This document shows, piece after piece, positions 12,185 to 21,164 of a DNA stretch of 64,000 nt (the first letter of the stretch is position 1; each line of letters opens with the position of its first letter). The position numbers and the translations under genes are program-made. The stretch comes from Naegleria lovaniensis (Eukaryota > Heterolobosea > Eutetramitea > Acrasida > Naegleriidae). The notes under the pieces were generated by a model. That model had not been told where the DNA came from. It ran no database searches and worked only from the letters and a program-made list of their open reading frames with translations. The DNA is taken from assembly GCF_003324165.1 (NCBI RefSeq), contig NW_025407830.1:310001-374000 (forward strand), given 5' to 3'.

Positions 12185-12739
12185 ATGTCTTCCATGTTCT
12201 CTCGAATGAAAAAGTATGATGCTGCATTCAAAATTCGGCTGTTAAATGATTCATTCCGAAGATTGGAAACTCTCAAACTCTACAAGGAAGTCTTGAAATT
12301 TTCAAAATTATTTACATGGCAAGATGAGAATGGAGTCATGTGGGGAGATTTAATCAAGCTCTCGGCACGGCAAGAAATTGAAGCATCTCGTGAAGAAAAG
12401 GATCCACAAATTCTTGCTCAAGCTTTAGTGAATGCAAGAATGGCACTTGATGAAATGCAAGAAAAGTTTCATGCTCAACAACAAAAAGTACAACAACAAT
12501 TTACACAACATGTAAATAATACGAGAATGGATTCGGAACGAAATCGGACACGATCTCCGTTAGAAATTATTCAGGAACGAGAAATGATGAACAAGATGGG
12601 ATTTGATCCAAATGTTCATTCTCCACAGCATGTGGATTATTCTAAAATTCCGATTATTCAAGAGGATGCCAAACAACATGATAATATTCCAATTCTTACT
12701 CCCGATGGGATATGGGATGACAAGAAGAAGAATAATTAA
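12185..12739 (+). CDS. LYR-motif protein, probably mitochondrial
   Basis: 184 residues from the ATG at 12185, chosen because it follows GAAAAA; an upstream in-frame ATG at 12164 would add seven residues. Residues 29-75 carry the LYR-like signature: Leu32-Tyr33-Lys34, a helix with LKFSKLFTW, then the EIEASREEKDP segment, as in complex1_LYR proteins. Such proteins bind acyl carrier protein and help assemble respiratory complexes, Fe-S proteins or mitoribosomes. Lys in place of Arg in LYR occurs in some members. The C-terminal half is Gln-rich and disordered. The particular partner cannot be told from the sequence. Confidence 0.65.
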   Translation: MSSMFSRMKKYDAAFKIRLLNDSFRRLETLKLYKEVLKFSKLFTWQDENGVMWGDLIKLSARQEIEASREEKDPQILAQALVNARMALDEMQEKFHAQQQKVQQQFTQHVNNTRMDSERNRTRSPLEIIQEREMMNKMGFDPNVHSPQHVDYSKIPIIQEDAKQHDNIPILTPDGIWDDKKKNN

Positions 12740-13047
12740 TTATTATCATTGATTGATTAGGAATTGAGAAAAGGGCTAACCATCGTGTAACTGAATGATA
12801 GCGATGATGAATATTTATTGTCAAGACACTCTAACGTGCCTATATATTTTGACAAGTGCTCGTGACCCCACATACATTCTTAATTACTTCTTTGCAAAAC
12901 GATAAAGATGTAGCACTGAACAAGTTTCATCATTCCCAGAAATTTAGTGAGTGTCTCTTCTGTAAACTTTAACCGCCATCGGTAACGGTCAACACTTCAA
13001 AAAAAATTAATCAACATTTCATCTGATTATTGATCATCATCTCTGAG
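12740..13047 (+). other. Short intergenic spacer
   Basis: About 300 bases between two rightward genes, AT-rich, with no ORF or repeat of note. It probably holds the 3' end of the LYR gene and the promoter of the CYB5D1 gene. Confidence 0.35.
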
Positions 13048-13875
13048 ATGCCCGAGTCTTCTACGATTCCACCGCTACTCTACAATAATTTAACCTCTCC
13101 GATCAAGAGGAGATTTTATACTCCATATGAAGTCAGTGAGCATAATTGTGTGGACGATTGTTGGGTGTCGTTTTTAAATAAGGTTTACAATTTGACACCA
13201 CTGATCAAACAAAACAAAAGTAAGTGATCATCGGAGTGCTTACATTGAATTTCATATTGGATATTGGAATACAAAAAGCATCTCCCTTGATTGAACCCAT
13301 AGTGGCAAATGCAGGACGAGATATTTCGCATTGGTTCGACCCATCTACAGAAGATATTAAAACTTGGATAGATCCCTTAACCAACGAGCGATGTTATTAT
13401 ACTCCCATGAAGCGATTTCTTCATATTCCCCCACCCTCATACGAAGCAAAAGGTTCACAGAAAGAGCCACAAGCTAACGTTCCTTGGTGGAAAGACAAGA
13501 AATATCTAATAGGTTCTCTCTCGAAAAAAACAAGATTCATTCGAATTATTAACACCCTTACACATGACGATCATCAAATTGAAGTCTGTTCAGAAGAAAC
13601 TCTCTCAGAAATACTTGACAGATATTTAAAATTCAACGGCCATGCTGCAAGCTACACTTGGAAACGACTTGGCCAGGTGCTCGATATGAGTAAGTGATTG
13701 ATTCTTTTGGTAAATGTGGCAAACATAACCACTTTTGATATCGTTTCAAGGTAAAACGTTGGCAGAAAATGGAATTGAGGATGAAGACAAAGAATTCGAG
13801 GAGTTGGGAATTCGAGACGATTACTACATTCCTGCAATTCATTTAATGTACAATGATGATTTAACAATAGGGTAA
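13048..13875 (+). CDS. CYB5D1: Cytochrome b5 domain protein CYB5D1 (ciliary)
   Basis: 235 residues in three exons: 13048-13219, 13279-13689, 13751-13875 (introns of 59 and 61 nt, GTAAGT donors). The N terminus RRFYTPYEVSEHN, with WVSFLNKVYNLTPL, is the b5-type fold of CYB5D1. Heme-ligand histidines are H32 (SEHNC) and H75 (RDISHWFDP). The C-terminal part ends PAIHLMYNDDL, close to the LYYNDDLT ending of animal homologues. In other organisms CYB5D1 sits in cilia and affects axonemal signalling; Naegleria makes flagella on differentiation, so a flagellar role is inferred. An upstream in-frame TTG was ignored in favour of the first ATG. Confidence 0.85.
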
Positions 13876-13922
13876 ACTTTTTCAATGAACAATAAAGCCC
13901 CAGCTGAACCCATTACAAAAAA

Positions 13923-15539
13923 ATGAAAGTTTCAAATAATCCATCGCTTGGTCACAATGCCGTTAATTCAACCGCTTGCTACAAATGTTTGGAAGACTAC
14001 GATGAGGAAAACGAATCCACATGCTATTGTACACACTGTCATTGGTATTTGTGCCAGCAACATACAGAACAACATCGAAAGCACAAATCATTTAAATCGC
14101 ATTCGGAGCAAGTAGTTGAATTAACGAATTGTAAGCTTTTTGACGATAACCACAACAACCATCACGCTTCAGACAGATCATGCACCTTGCATCCATCTTT
14201 TCCCGTTGATACTTTGTGTGTGACATGTTCCAAGTTAATTTGTGCCAAATGAGCAATCTCCATGCATCATAAAGGTCATGACTGTCATTTATTAGAAGAG
14301 ATTGAAGAAAAAGAACGTGAAAGCACAGGAAAAATGTTGAAAGAGATCATGAACAAGGTAGAGAAATGGGAACTCGCTTTCCATGCTAGCGATGAGAACA
14401 TTTTCAATGGTTTTCAACAAATCAAAGCGAGACGAGAGGAGTGTGAAACACAAATTATGCAACTCGTCGAAAGGCTGAAACGTAAAATTGATGAACGAGC
14501 TCAATCACTTTTGGAACAGGTTTATGAAATTGAGCGTCGAAATGGTAATTCGTTATGCTCAATCCAAACTATGAAAGATAAAGTTAAGCAACGAATTCAT
14601 GGTTGGAATGTGAACGAAACTTGTATTTACGATTTGGTTCAGAAGAGACTTTCGGAATGGGACGACATTGAGAATTGTTGCGAAAAACTTGTGAATAGCA
14701 CCCCTTCATGCATTGATATGCTTTACGACTTTACCATTGAAAATTTGGATTCTTCTTGTATGAGAATGGAGGAAATACTCGATCAAGACTTTGGACAAGT
14801 TCTTGAAGGAGCTATTGACCTTCAATCGTGTCGTTTAGATCCTCAAGATATGAAACAATTGCAAGACACCGAATGGAAGACCAATCAATGCTTGAATTTT
14901 GTGGTTCGTGTTCTTAACGCAAGAGGTATTGGACTTGAACAACGAGAGAATGCTTTCAACATCCATGTACGTGATGATAATGGTGAAATCATACACAATC
15001 CCTTTGCATCTCATGTTTCCGTTAGAAATGAAGGACATGGAACGTATCGAATCCAATTTCCAGTTCCACAGTTAGAGAGACCATGTAAGGTTGGAAAAGA
15101 AGTGGTCTATCTTCATGTGAAACTTCTCCAAAATGACCTTCCTGGTTCTCCAATCCCCATAACGATCACAAACAAACAATCTCTTCAGTTTATTGGATTT
15201 GTCACTTGGTCCCAACACTCACAGACACAAACACTCGAGCAACAGGATGCTCTCATGAATGAAGCAGTGAGAAAGCAATTTGGAAATGAGGCCTATGCTC
15301 TCTCTGCTAAAGAATTCAGTACCGAATTGGACATTGAGAATTTACCCTCTCATAATACTTCAGGATTTTATTTGACTTTCACATCACCAGAGAATTCAGG
15401 GAATTTGAATGCCAACTCGATGAGTGGATTTGCCCTGAGGGGAGTCTCTCCAGGATATTCTCTGAAATTACCAGGTACTTTCAACCATTCTTCATTGACC
15501 AATTCTGTTCGTGCATGTATTGCAGTACGAAAACATTGA
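13923..15539 (+). CDS. B-box, coiled-coil and filamin-repeat (TRIM-like) protein with an in-frame TGA
   Basis: One frame runs from the A-run ATG at 13923 to the stop at 15539 (538 codons) except for a single TGA at 14250-14252. Order: a Cys/His-rich B-box-like region (~19-60), a B-box type 2 (C87, H90, C99, C102, C107, position 110, then HH and HDCH), a coiled coil (~118-200), a filamin/ABP280-like repeat (~325-415) and a C-terminal region of unknown fold. The layout resembles TRIM2/3-like proteins without RING or NHL parts. The TGA sits where B-box spacing (C-x2-C after C107) demands a zinc-binding Cys, one base from TGT or TGC. It could be a null allele, a base-call error or, less likely, recoding. 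Confidence 0.75.
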
Positions 15540-15555
15540 AGATTGAGTGTTTTGG

Positions 15556-15571
15556 GAAGATGGAAAAGAAC
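15556..15571 (+). promoter_or_regulatory. Conserved 16-nt box upstream of the 5S rRNA gene
   Basis: GAAGATGGAAAAGAAC lies 10 bp before the 5S gene. The same 16 bases precede the other 5S gene of this window, there with an 18-bp gap. It may be an external polymerase III element or a relic of 5S duplication. Confidence 0.5.
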
Positions 15572-15581
15572 AGTTTTGGAT

Positions 15582-15699
15582 GGCTACGGCCATATCACGA
15601 TGAATGCACCTCATCCCGTCCGATTTGAGAAGTTAAGCATCGTCGAGCTGCATCAGTACTGAGGTTGGAGACAACTTGGGAACCTGCAGTGCTGTAGCC
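15582..15699 (+). rRNA. 5S ribosomal RNA
   Basis: 118 nt from GGCTACGGCC to GTGCTGTAGCC, whose ends pair as helix I. The internal promoter region contains GAAGTTAAGCATCG (box A) and the GGTTGGAGACAACTTGGGAA region typical of 5S genes. A T6 run follows directly. The gene is a dispersed single copy only 42 bp past the stop of the TRIM-like gene, on the same strand, and identical over its length to the copy at 27609-27726. Confidence 0.95.
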
Positions 15700-15705
15700 T
15701 TTTTT
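15700..15705 (+). terminator. Polymerase III terminator of the 5S gene
   Basis: TTTTTT immediately after the last base of the 5S gene. Confidence 0.8.
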
Positions 15706-15919
15706 GCAAAAATTTTCTTGGATCGTAACAAGATCTCTATTGATTTTATTTATACTCGTGATCCATTTACAAATGGTTTCAAGAAATTAACCTTCCTGAA
15801 GTGGGTATTCATGGTTATCAAACTTGGTGGTGGGAGTAGTTGCTGTGAGCTTCCTTGTCATGATCGACGTTAACTCAATGATTCTCCTCAGGAAGCATTG
15901 GGCACCGCGTGAGATGTTG

Positions 15920-15959
15920 CACGCCCTTTGTGACTCAATTAAGGATCACAAAGGGCGTG
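15920..15959. repeat. Perfect 14-bp hairpin
   Basis: CACGCCCTTTGTGA (15920-15933) and its exact reverse complement (15946-15959) flank a 12-base loop. The stem has higher GC than the surrounding DNA. Confidence 0.85.
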
Positions 15960-16192
15960 ACAGCAATTCGAACGACTGCATAGAAGCCATGATTGCAGTT
16001 CGTTTCTTTTTTTACTTTTACAAGAGACGCTTGTTTGATACGATGCTGGAAATGAGTGTCTATTTATTGCAATCTAATTTTCACGAAGTATGCAGAAGTT
16101 GAAATATCAACACATCTTTTTCGAATTCCAAACGCAAAGTTCAAAATTTCACGGGGTGACTTTTGAAATGCAGACTTCAACCCTTCAACGCC

Positions 16193-16324
16193 GAAAGTTC
16201 AATTCACATTCCCGATGAAACCTTGAACATTGTTGCAGCTTGACATAGAGCGTTTTCCCACAGTCAGACCTGTGTCAGTTGCAACTGGAGATTAGAAATG
16301 TTTGGGAATGTGAATTGAACTTTC
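16193..16324. repeat. Nested foldback: 21-bp perfect outer arms
   Basis: Bases 16193-16213 and 16304-16324 are exact reverse complements (21 bp). Inside them, 16232-16245 and 16273-16285 pair with one mismatch and one bulge (GTTGCAGCTTGACA with TGTCAGTTGCAAC). At the tip CACAG (16259-16263) pairs with CTGTG (16270-16274; its last two bases overlap the middle stem, so the two may compete). The whole could form a ~130-nt stem, as in a small-RNA precursor or a miniature inverted-repeat element. Confidence 0.75.
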
Positions 16325-16393
16325 ATTACTCTGTAACCTCTTGGAACAAATCAAGAGTGGATTGATTTCTGTTTTCTAACAGTTCAAGCAGTC

Positions 16394-16438
16394 GAAAGCC
16401 TGTGACAGAAACATCATTCTTATCTTAGCAGGCTTTTC
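16394..16438. repeat. Short inverted repeat
   Basis: GAAAGCCTG (16394-16402) and CAGGCTTTTC (16429-16438) pair over nine bases with one bulged T, around a 26-base loop. Confidence 0.5.
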
Positions 16439-16549
16439 ATCAAAGATAAACAAGAGAACTAAACCAAATACAACTACACCCCTCAAAACAAATAACATGT
16501 TTCAAAAAAAATCGCTCCATCAAATCAGCGGCCAGCCGTTTTGAAAACC

Positions 16550-17720
16550 ATGAAAAAGTCGTCCTCCCTTAAGAAACCCTCCCGAGGTCATTTGTTGTAC
16601 AAAGATGAGAGAATCGAATCAAAGGAAATTGTTGAGGTTGAGAGACTTTCAGCTGAGGTCAATGGGAGCAATGGGTCTGTTCCAGATAATGCCAAAACAT
16701 CTTCGTCGGATATTAACGATGATGATGAGTCTGAATTTTGTAAGTTGTGTAGTCATTCCAAAGCAAGGATATATTACAATTCCATCGTATTAAGGGAAGC
16801 GAATGTCTATGAGTGCCGATGAATATTCAACTATTCAGCAACACATCATTCCGAGATCAAACAAAACACAACATCAATCCCCTAACAAGGAGCAATCGTC
16901 TTCCATAGTTTCCAACGGAAAGATCTACTCTTCCAGATCCAAAGCCTCAATGGATGAGGATGACAATAAGAAACAGTCTTCACTTTCAAAGCCTTCTGAA
17001 AGAGTTGGTAATGTAACGACATCTCCCGAAAACAGAGATGATTTAGGAAGAGATCCCTATAGGAATTATGCTCGAGGATCTGATGAAATTGATGCTAAAT
17101 TGAGCGTTATCCGGGAGAGAGTTATGAGGCGACTTTCTCCAGCAAGAATTTCAGATCGAAACGAATCATCACATTCAACATCATCATCTCCAACTCGAGA
17201 TAACCATTCACCGTCTGTATCATTAAGAAACAACCGAGGAATTCAATCGAACAGCCAAAACAACGATGCAACTTTTGAATTTCAAAACGATGTAGAAAAA
17301 CAAAGGCTCCGATACATGGTTATAAAATTGCAAAAAGAATACCAAAACACAAGAATACGCGAAAGGAGAGCCACAAAACTTGCTAGATCCTTGTCAGAAT
17401 TAATAACAAAACATCAAAATTATGTGAACAATTTGAAAAAAAAATATGTAGAAAAGGAGAGGGAAGTGGTTGATCTGAAAGATACAATCGAGGAATTAAA
17501 TGGAGCTCTTCAGCGATGTCAAATGACCGCACAATCACAAAATTCAACAAAATCTCTAATAGAAAAGATATCAACCAATTTTGATTCCATTTTAGAAGCA
17601 ATCAATTCGAAAACAGAATTAATGCAAATAATTGACGCACAAAAAGAAGAAATTTCTCAAAACATGTTGACAATTAAGAAATTGTTCAATCCACTGCAAC
17701 AACCATCAAGGGAGGAGTAA
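16550..17720 (+). CDS. Coiled-coil protein of unknown function
   Basis: 371 residues in two exons: 16550-16739 and 16795-17720, intron 55 nt (GTAAGT to TTAAG). The acceptor at 16794 is the one that keeps phase, giving Phe-Trp-Lys-Arg across the junction. The start is the first ATG in frame (AAAACCATG). The first ~220 residues are Ser/Asn/Lys-rich and disordered, with SRSK and SSSPTRD patches that could be phosphorylated. From about residue 225 it is a continuous coiled coil (RLRYMVIKLQKEYQNTRIRE, then KKYVEKEREVVDLKDTIEEL). No family recognised; a cytoskeletal or centrosomal role would be a guess. Confidence 0.65.
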
Positions 17721-17825
17721 GCGCATTTCACCAAAAGACTTTCCGCACCATGTCCATCATTGACTTATCCTCAATAAAACCTTCCAGCTGCAAAAGAGAA
17801 CCCACCCATCACTTTTCCGTTACAA

Positions 17826-19883
17826 ATGACAACAGCAACGAACACAAAAAAAATGAGAGTGTATGATGAGTTTGAATTATACGAGAATAGTCGTCGGTTT
17901 CTTGTTGTACCGAAAGTGTTACCCAATCACCAAAAGAATGATGCTTCAAACCAACAACAACAATCTGCTAGCTCTACAACAACGGCTCCGATGAGAAGAG
18001 TACTGAACTATGAAAATATGTGTCTCATTGATAGGGATACTCAACTTGTTTCAAGACTTTCCATCAACCCATCCGATACTCAAGTCAAGGACAATGTTTT
18101 TAAAAAGATGAAAACCATGACTCGCATCTTTGGTGTTCTTGGTATTGTAACACTTGTTTCTGGACCTTTCCTTGTCGTGATTCTTGAAAAGGAGTACATC
18201 GGAATGATCCAAAAACACAAGATTTACAGAATCAAAAAGATTCAATTCATTCCATTTAAACCTTCTAGCTTCAAGTCTCAAACTGAAGAAATGAAGGAAA
18301 AAGAAATTCAATATATCGAGATGATGAATAGAGTCATTGTCGATGACAATAGTTTTTACCTGAGCTACTCGCTTGATTTAACTCATCATTTACAAACTAC
18401 TTTCTCTACCAATCTTGGTCAGGATATGGAAAACTTGGGTGCTTGGCGCAATGCCCACAACAAGTATTTCTGGAACAGAACCATGCTTCAATCTCTCATG
18501 ACAAAACAAATGGATGGATTTATTCTTCCCGTCATTAGAGGCATTGTGGAAATTTCTTCATGTACAATTAATGGCAAAGTTTTCACATTTGGTATTATTT
18601 CCAGAACTAGCACAAAAAGAGCTGGTACAAGATACATCATGAGAGGAGCTGATGAAAATGGTTATGTTGCGAACTTTGTTGAGAGCGAGCAGTTTGTGTA
18701 CTATGATGGCGTATTATCTGCTTTCCTCCAAATTCGTGGCTCCATTCCTTTGATTTGGACTCAAGAAGCCAACCTCAAATACACCCCAGAAATCAAGTTT
18801 TTGACAGACAAGCAAAAACAACAATTGGCCTTTGACCGACACTTCCAATATGTTTTGAGAGAATACCAAAATAATGTGACAGCTGTCAACTTGTGTAAAA
18901 AAACAGGTCAAGAGAGTAGACTTAGCGAACTCTATACTAGTTACGTTAAAAGCGTTCCTGGAGTTACCTACATTCATTTCGATTTCCACAATGAATGTAA
19001 GAATCATGACACAACCAAACTCTTCACAGTGTTTTTGCCAAGTATTAAGGATAGCTTGAGAAATATCAAATATTTCTCTGTGAAGCTTGAGGACAGCAAG
19101 GAAGAAGGAACATGGTTACCTGATGATGGCAAGGCCTTTTCTTTCTTGGGTCGTACTGTCTCAACACCTCTTTTGTCAGCACCTTGGGATGACGAAATTA
19201 GTGCCACAACCAGCACATCAGGATTTGATGACGATTTTACAGCCCAATTTCCAAATAATGGTAACAGTGGTAAACCAAACAATCCCAGTTTGTTAGACTT
19301 TGGAGAATCTTCATCATTCCCAACCCAACAACTTCCACAACCACACCTTACCTCTTCTATTTCAACTCCTCAAGTGAATATGGTTTCCGTGGACGATCCT
19401 TTTGCTGATGTACTAAATTCAAAGTCCGTTGAAATGGATGTCAAAGTTTTTGAAATGCAAAATGGCGTATTTCGTGTTAACTGTATTGATTGTTGTGACA
19501 GAACCAATTACATTGAAACATTTATTGCAAAATATGTCATGATGGAACAACTTTATAGAATGGGAATTACAAAATCCAGAGAGGATAGAATGGAAAATTA
19601 TCCTGATTTTGAACAGGTCTTTAGACAATTTTGGGTGAACAATGGTGATAGAGTCTCTATTTTGTACAGCGGAACGGAAGCACTCAAATTCCAAAAGAGC
19701 GCTCAAGGTTTATTGAATGATGGTGTGAACTCTGTTAAGCGATACTTCCTTAACAACTTTAAAGATGCTGAACGACAAAAAGCTATCAACCTTGTTTTGG
19801 GCTTGGTAGACGTGAATTCAGCAGAAGAGCAAGAAGAAAACAATAGCCCTGCTAATATTGTTCAAGATTTGTTGATTTTCTAA
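17826..19883 (+). CDS. SAC-domain phosphoinositide phosphatase with an endocytic-motif insertion
   Basis: Up to 685 residues, single exon; an alternative start at Met10 has the A-run context. The SAC domain spans ~65-430 and ~540-620. The catalytic CX5R motif is C553-IDCCD-R559, followed by TN, with Cys where most SAC proteins have Leu. Family members remove phosphate from PI4P, PI3P or related lipids. Between ~428 and 538 a disordered insert interrupts the domain just before the catalytic motif. It carries FDDDF, LLDFGE (clathrin-box-like) and DPF (AP2-appendage-like), motifs found in endocytic proteins such as synaptojanin. No C-terminal transmembrane pair of yeast Sac1 type is seen, so a soluble, recruited enzyme is inferred. 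It converges on the next gene with a 37-bp gap. Confidence 0.85.
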   Translation: MTTATNTKKMRVYDEFELYENSRRFLVVPKVLPNHQKNDASNQQQQSASSTTTAPMRRVLNYENMCLIDRDTQLVSRLSINPSDTQVKDNVFKKMKTMTRIFGVLGIVTLVSGPFLVVILEKEYIGMIQKHKIYRIKKIQFIPFKPSSFKSQTEEMKEKEIQYIEMMNRVIVDDNSFYLSYSLDLTHHLQTTFSTNLGQDMENLGAWRNAHNKYFWNRTMLQSLMTKQMDGFILPVIRGIVEISSCTINGKVFTFGIISRTSTKRAGTRYIMRGADENGYVANFVESEQFVYYDGVLSAFLQIRGSIPLIWTQEANLKYTPEIKFLTDKQKQQLAFDRHFQYVLREYQNNVTAVNLCKKTGQESRLSELYTSYVKSVPGVTYIHFDFHNECKNHDTTKLFTVFLPSIKDSLRNIKYFSVKLEDSKEEGTWLPDDGKAFSFLGRTVSTPLLSAPWDDEISATTSTSGFDDDFTAQFPNNGNSGKPNNPSLLDFGESSSFPTQQLPQPHLTSSISTPQVNMVSVDDPFADVLNSKSVEMDVKVFEMQNGVFRVNCIDCCDRTNYIETFIAKYVMMEQLYRMGITKSREDRMENYPDFEQVFRQFWVNNGDRVSILYSGTEALKFQKSAQGLLNDGVNSVKRYFLNNFKDAERQKAINLVLGLVDVNSAEEQEENNSPANIVQDLLIF

Positions 19884-19920
19884 ACGGTTTTGCTCGACAG
19901 TAATAAAATTAACCATCAAT

Positions 19921-21111
19921 TTAGAATCTGAACACCTTACCAATATTATTCTTAAAAACACCACAAAAATCAAGATAAAATCTCCACTTCACAATCAACG
20001 TCCTGAACAAGCAATGAGGGTATAAATTATGAGAGGGAACGTCATAAGCTTTTCCAATTGTTTTACCATTCACCATGAATGAAATCTTGTTTTCTTTCAA
20101 AATGGCTTTCACGACAGAACCGTCCTTAATGGGTTCGCCATTATAAGGGCAGTTTGTCTTGTTAGAACTAAATAAACGTCCATTTCCCATCTTTAAGTAA
20201 TATCCTCCTGTATTGTCATAGCTCAAAGAATCCGAATGAACATTGACAGTTCTTGAGGCAAATCCAACAAATAAATTGGCACAATTTGAAATCAGCTTGA
20301 TCGAATATTCTGAAGCACATACGTCTCCGAACACGATAAAGCTATTCTTTCGGTGATCTTTTTTAACCACTCTCTTATTATTGCTTGTTAACTGTAATCC
20401 AGAGGACGTATAAGTGGGATCGAAGGTGTCACATCTCAATTTTTCTTCGTCTAATTCCAAGGTGTATTTGTTTCGTAAAGAATTCTTTCCCATTGATGGC
20501 AATAATGAAAAGATGCTTGTGACTTGATAATAAACAACCTCATCAACAAATTCCATCAAGTCTTTCTCGCTCAATCTTTCAATCTTTGAACGAATGTTTA
20601 AACCTCGTAAGTGATCCAAAATTAATTCAAAATTTGCATTGGGTCTATCAATAAAATAGGCATGATCATGTTCTTCTGGATTCGGAACAAAATAATCACT
20701 AAAATAAGCTGAAAAGAATGTATCCTTCTCACTCAATAATGAAGCCATAGTCGTTGCAAATATGGTACCGCCCACATTTAATCGTACCATTTCATTGGGT
20801 GGACCTCGAGTTGTGGTAACGGTGGTGGATTTGGAAAGCTTTTCTTCAATATCGGAAATTCGTTGTTCTCGTTGATCTAAATCCAAACTTCGTTGAGTGT
20901 TTTCTTTGATTCGGATGAGTAATTGTTCTTGTTGTTTTTCAAGTTCTTTTTCAGCCTTTAATAGTGAGTCTGCTCTTTCGTTTAATTCTTTTTGTTTCAA
21001 TTCTAGCTCTTTGAGTGATTTAATGGAATTGGTTGTTTGTAAAGATCCCCTCTCACCCTCCCTGTTGTTGGAGGAAGAAGAACCACCCGCAACACAATAA
21101 GAGTTCATCAT
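19921..21111 (-). CDS. Coiled-coil, BTB (KCTD-type) and SPRY protein
   Basis: 396 residues, single exon. Residues ~30-95 are a Glu/Lys/Leu coiled coil. Residues 108-205 are a T1/KCTD-type BTB domain (MVRLNVGGTIFATT, then SYFSDYF-like and FIDRP elements). A SPRY-like domain occupies ~250-385 (VFVGFASR-like strand, SYDNTGGYYLKMGNGRLF, VVKAILKENKISFMVNG). BTB-SPRY proteins can be substrate adaptors of cullin-3 ubiquitin ligases, and KCTD proteins oligomerise through BTB; the substrate here is unknown. The start is the first ATG of a tandem pair (ATGATG). Confidence 0.8.
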   Translation of the reverse strand: MMNSYCVAGGSSSSNNREGERGSLQTTNSIKSLKELELKQKELNERADSLLKAEKELEKQQEQLLIRIKENTQRSLDLDQREQRISDIEEKLSKSTTVTTTRGPPNEMVRLNVGGTIFATTMASLLSEKDTFFSAYFSDYFVPNPEEHDHAYFIDRPNANFELILDHLRGLNIRSKIERLSEKDLMEFVDEVVYYQVTSIFSLLPSMGKNSLRNKYTLELDEEKLRCDTFDPTYTSSGLQLTSNNKRVVKKDHRKNSFIVFGDVCASEYSIKLISNCANLFVGFASRTVNVHSDSLSYDNTGGYYLKMGNGRLFSSNKTNCPYNGEPIKDGSVVKAILKENKISFMVNGKTIGKAYDVPSHNLYPHCLFRTLIVKWRFYLDFCGVFKNNIGKVFRF

Positions 21112-21164
21112 TTTGTTTTGTAAAAAAACTCAATGAAAATGAACTCAGAACTTGCACGATTTTA

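Larger units (their letters stand above)
15706..16549 (+). other. Intergenic spacer rich in foldback sequences
   Basis: 844 bp with no convincing coding frame (short frames at 15676-16102 lack domain features). It contains three inverted repeats, listed separately: a perfect 14-bp hairpin, a nested ~130-nt foldback and a weaker 9-bp one. No flanking target-site duplication or transposase is visible. Confidence 0.5.

Noticed and set aside
14250-14252. Reassigned UGA codon
   Set aside because: eRF1 in this window has the standard TASNIKS and YxCxxxF motifs, and other genes here use TGA or its near neighbours normally; at most a single-site event.
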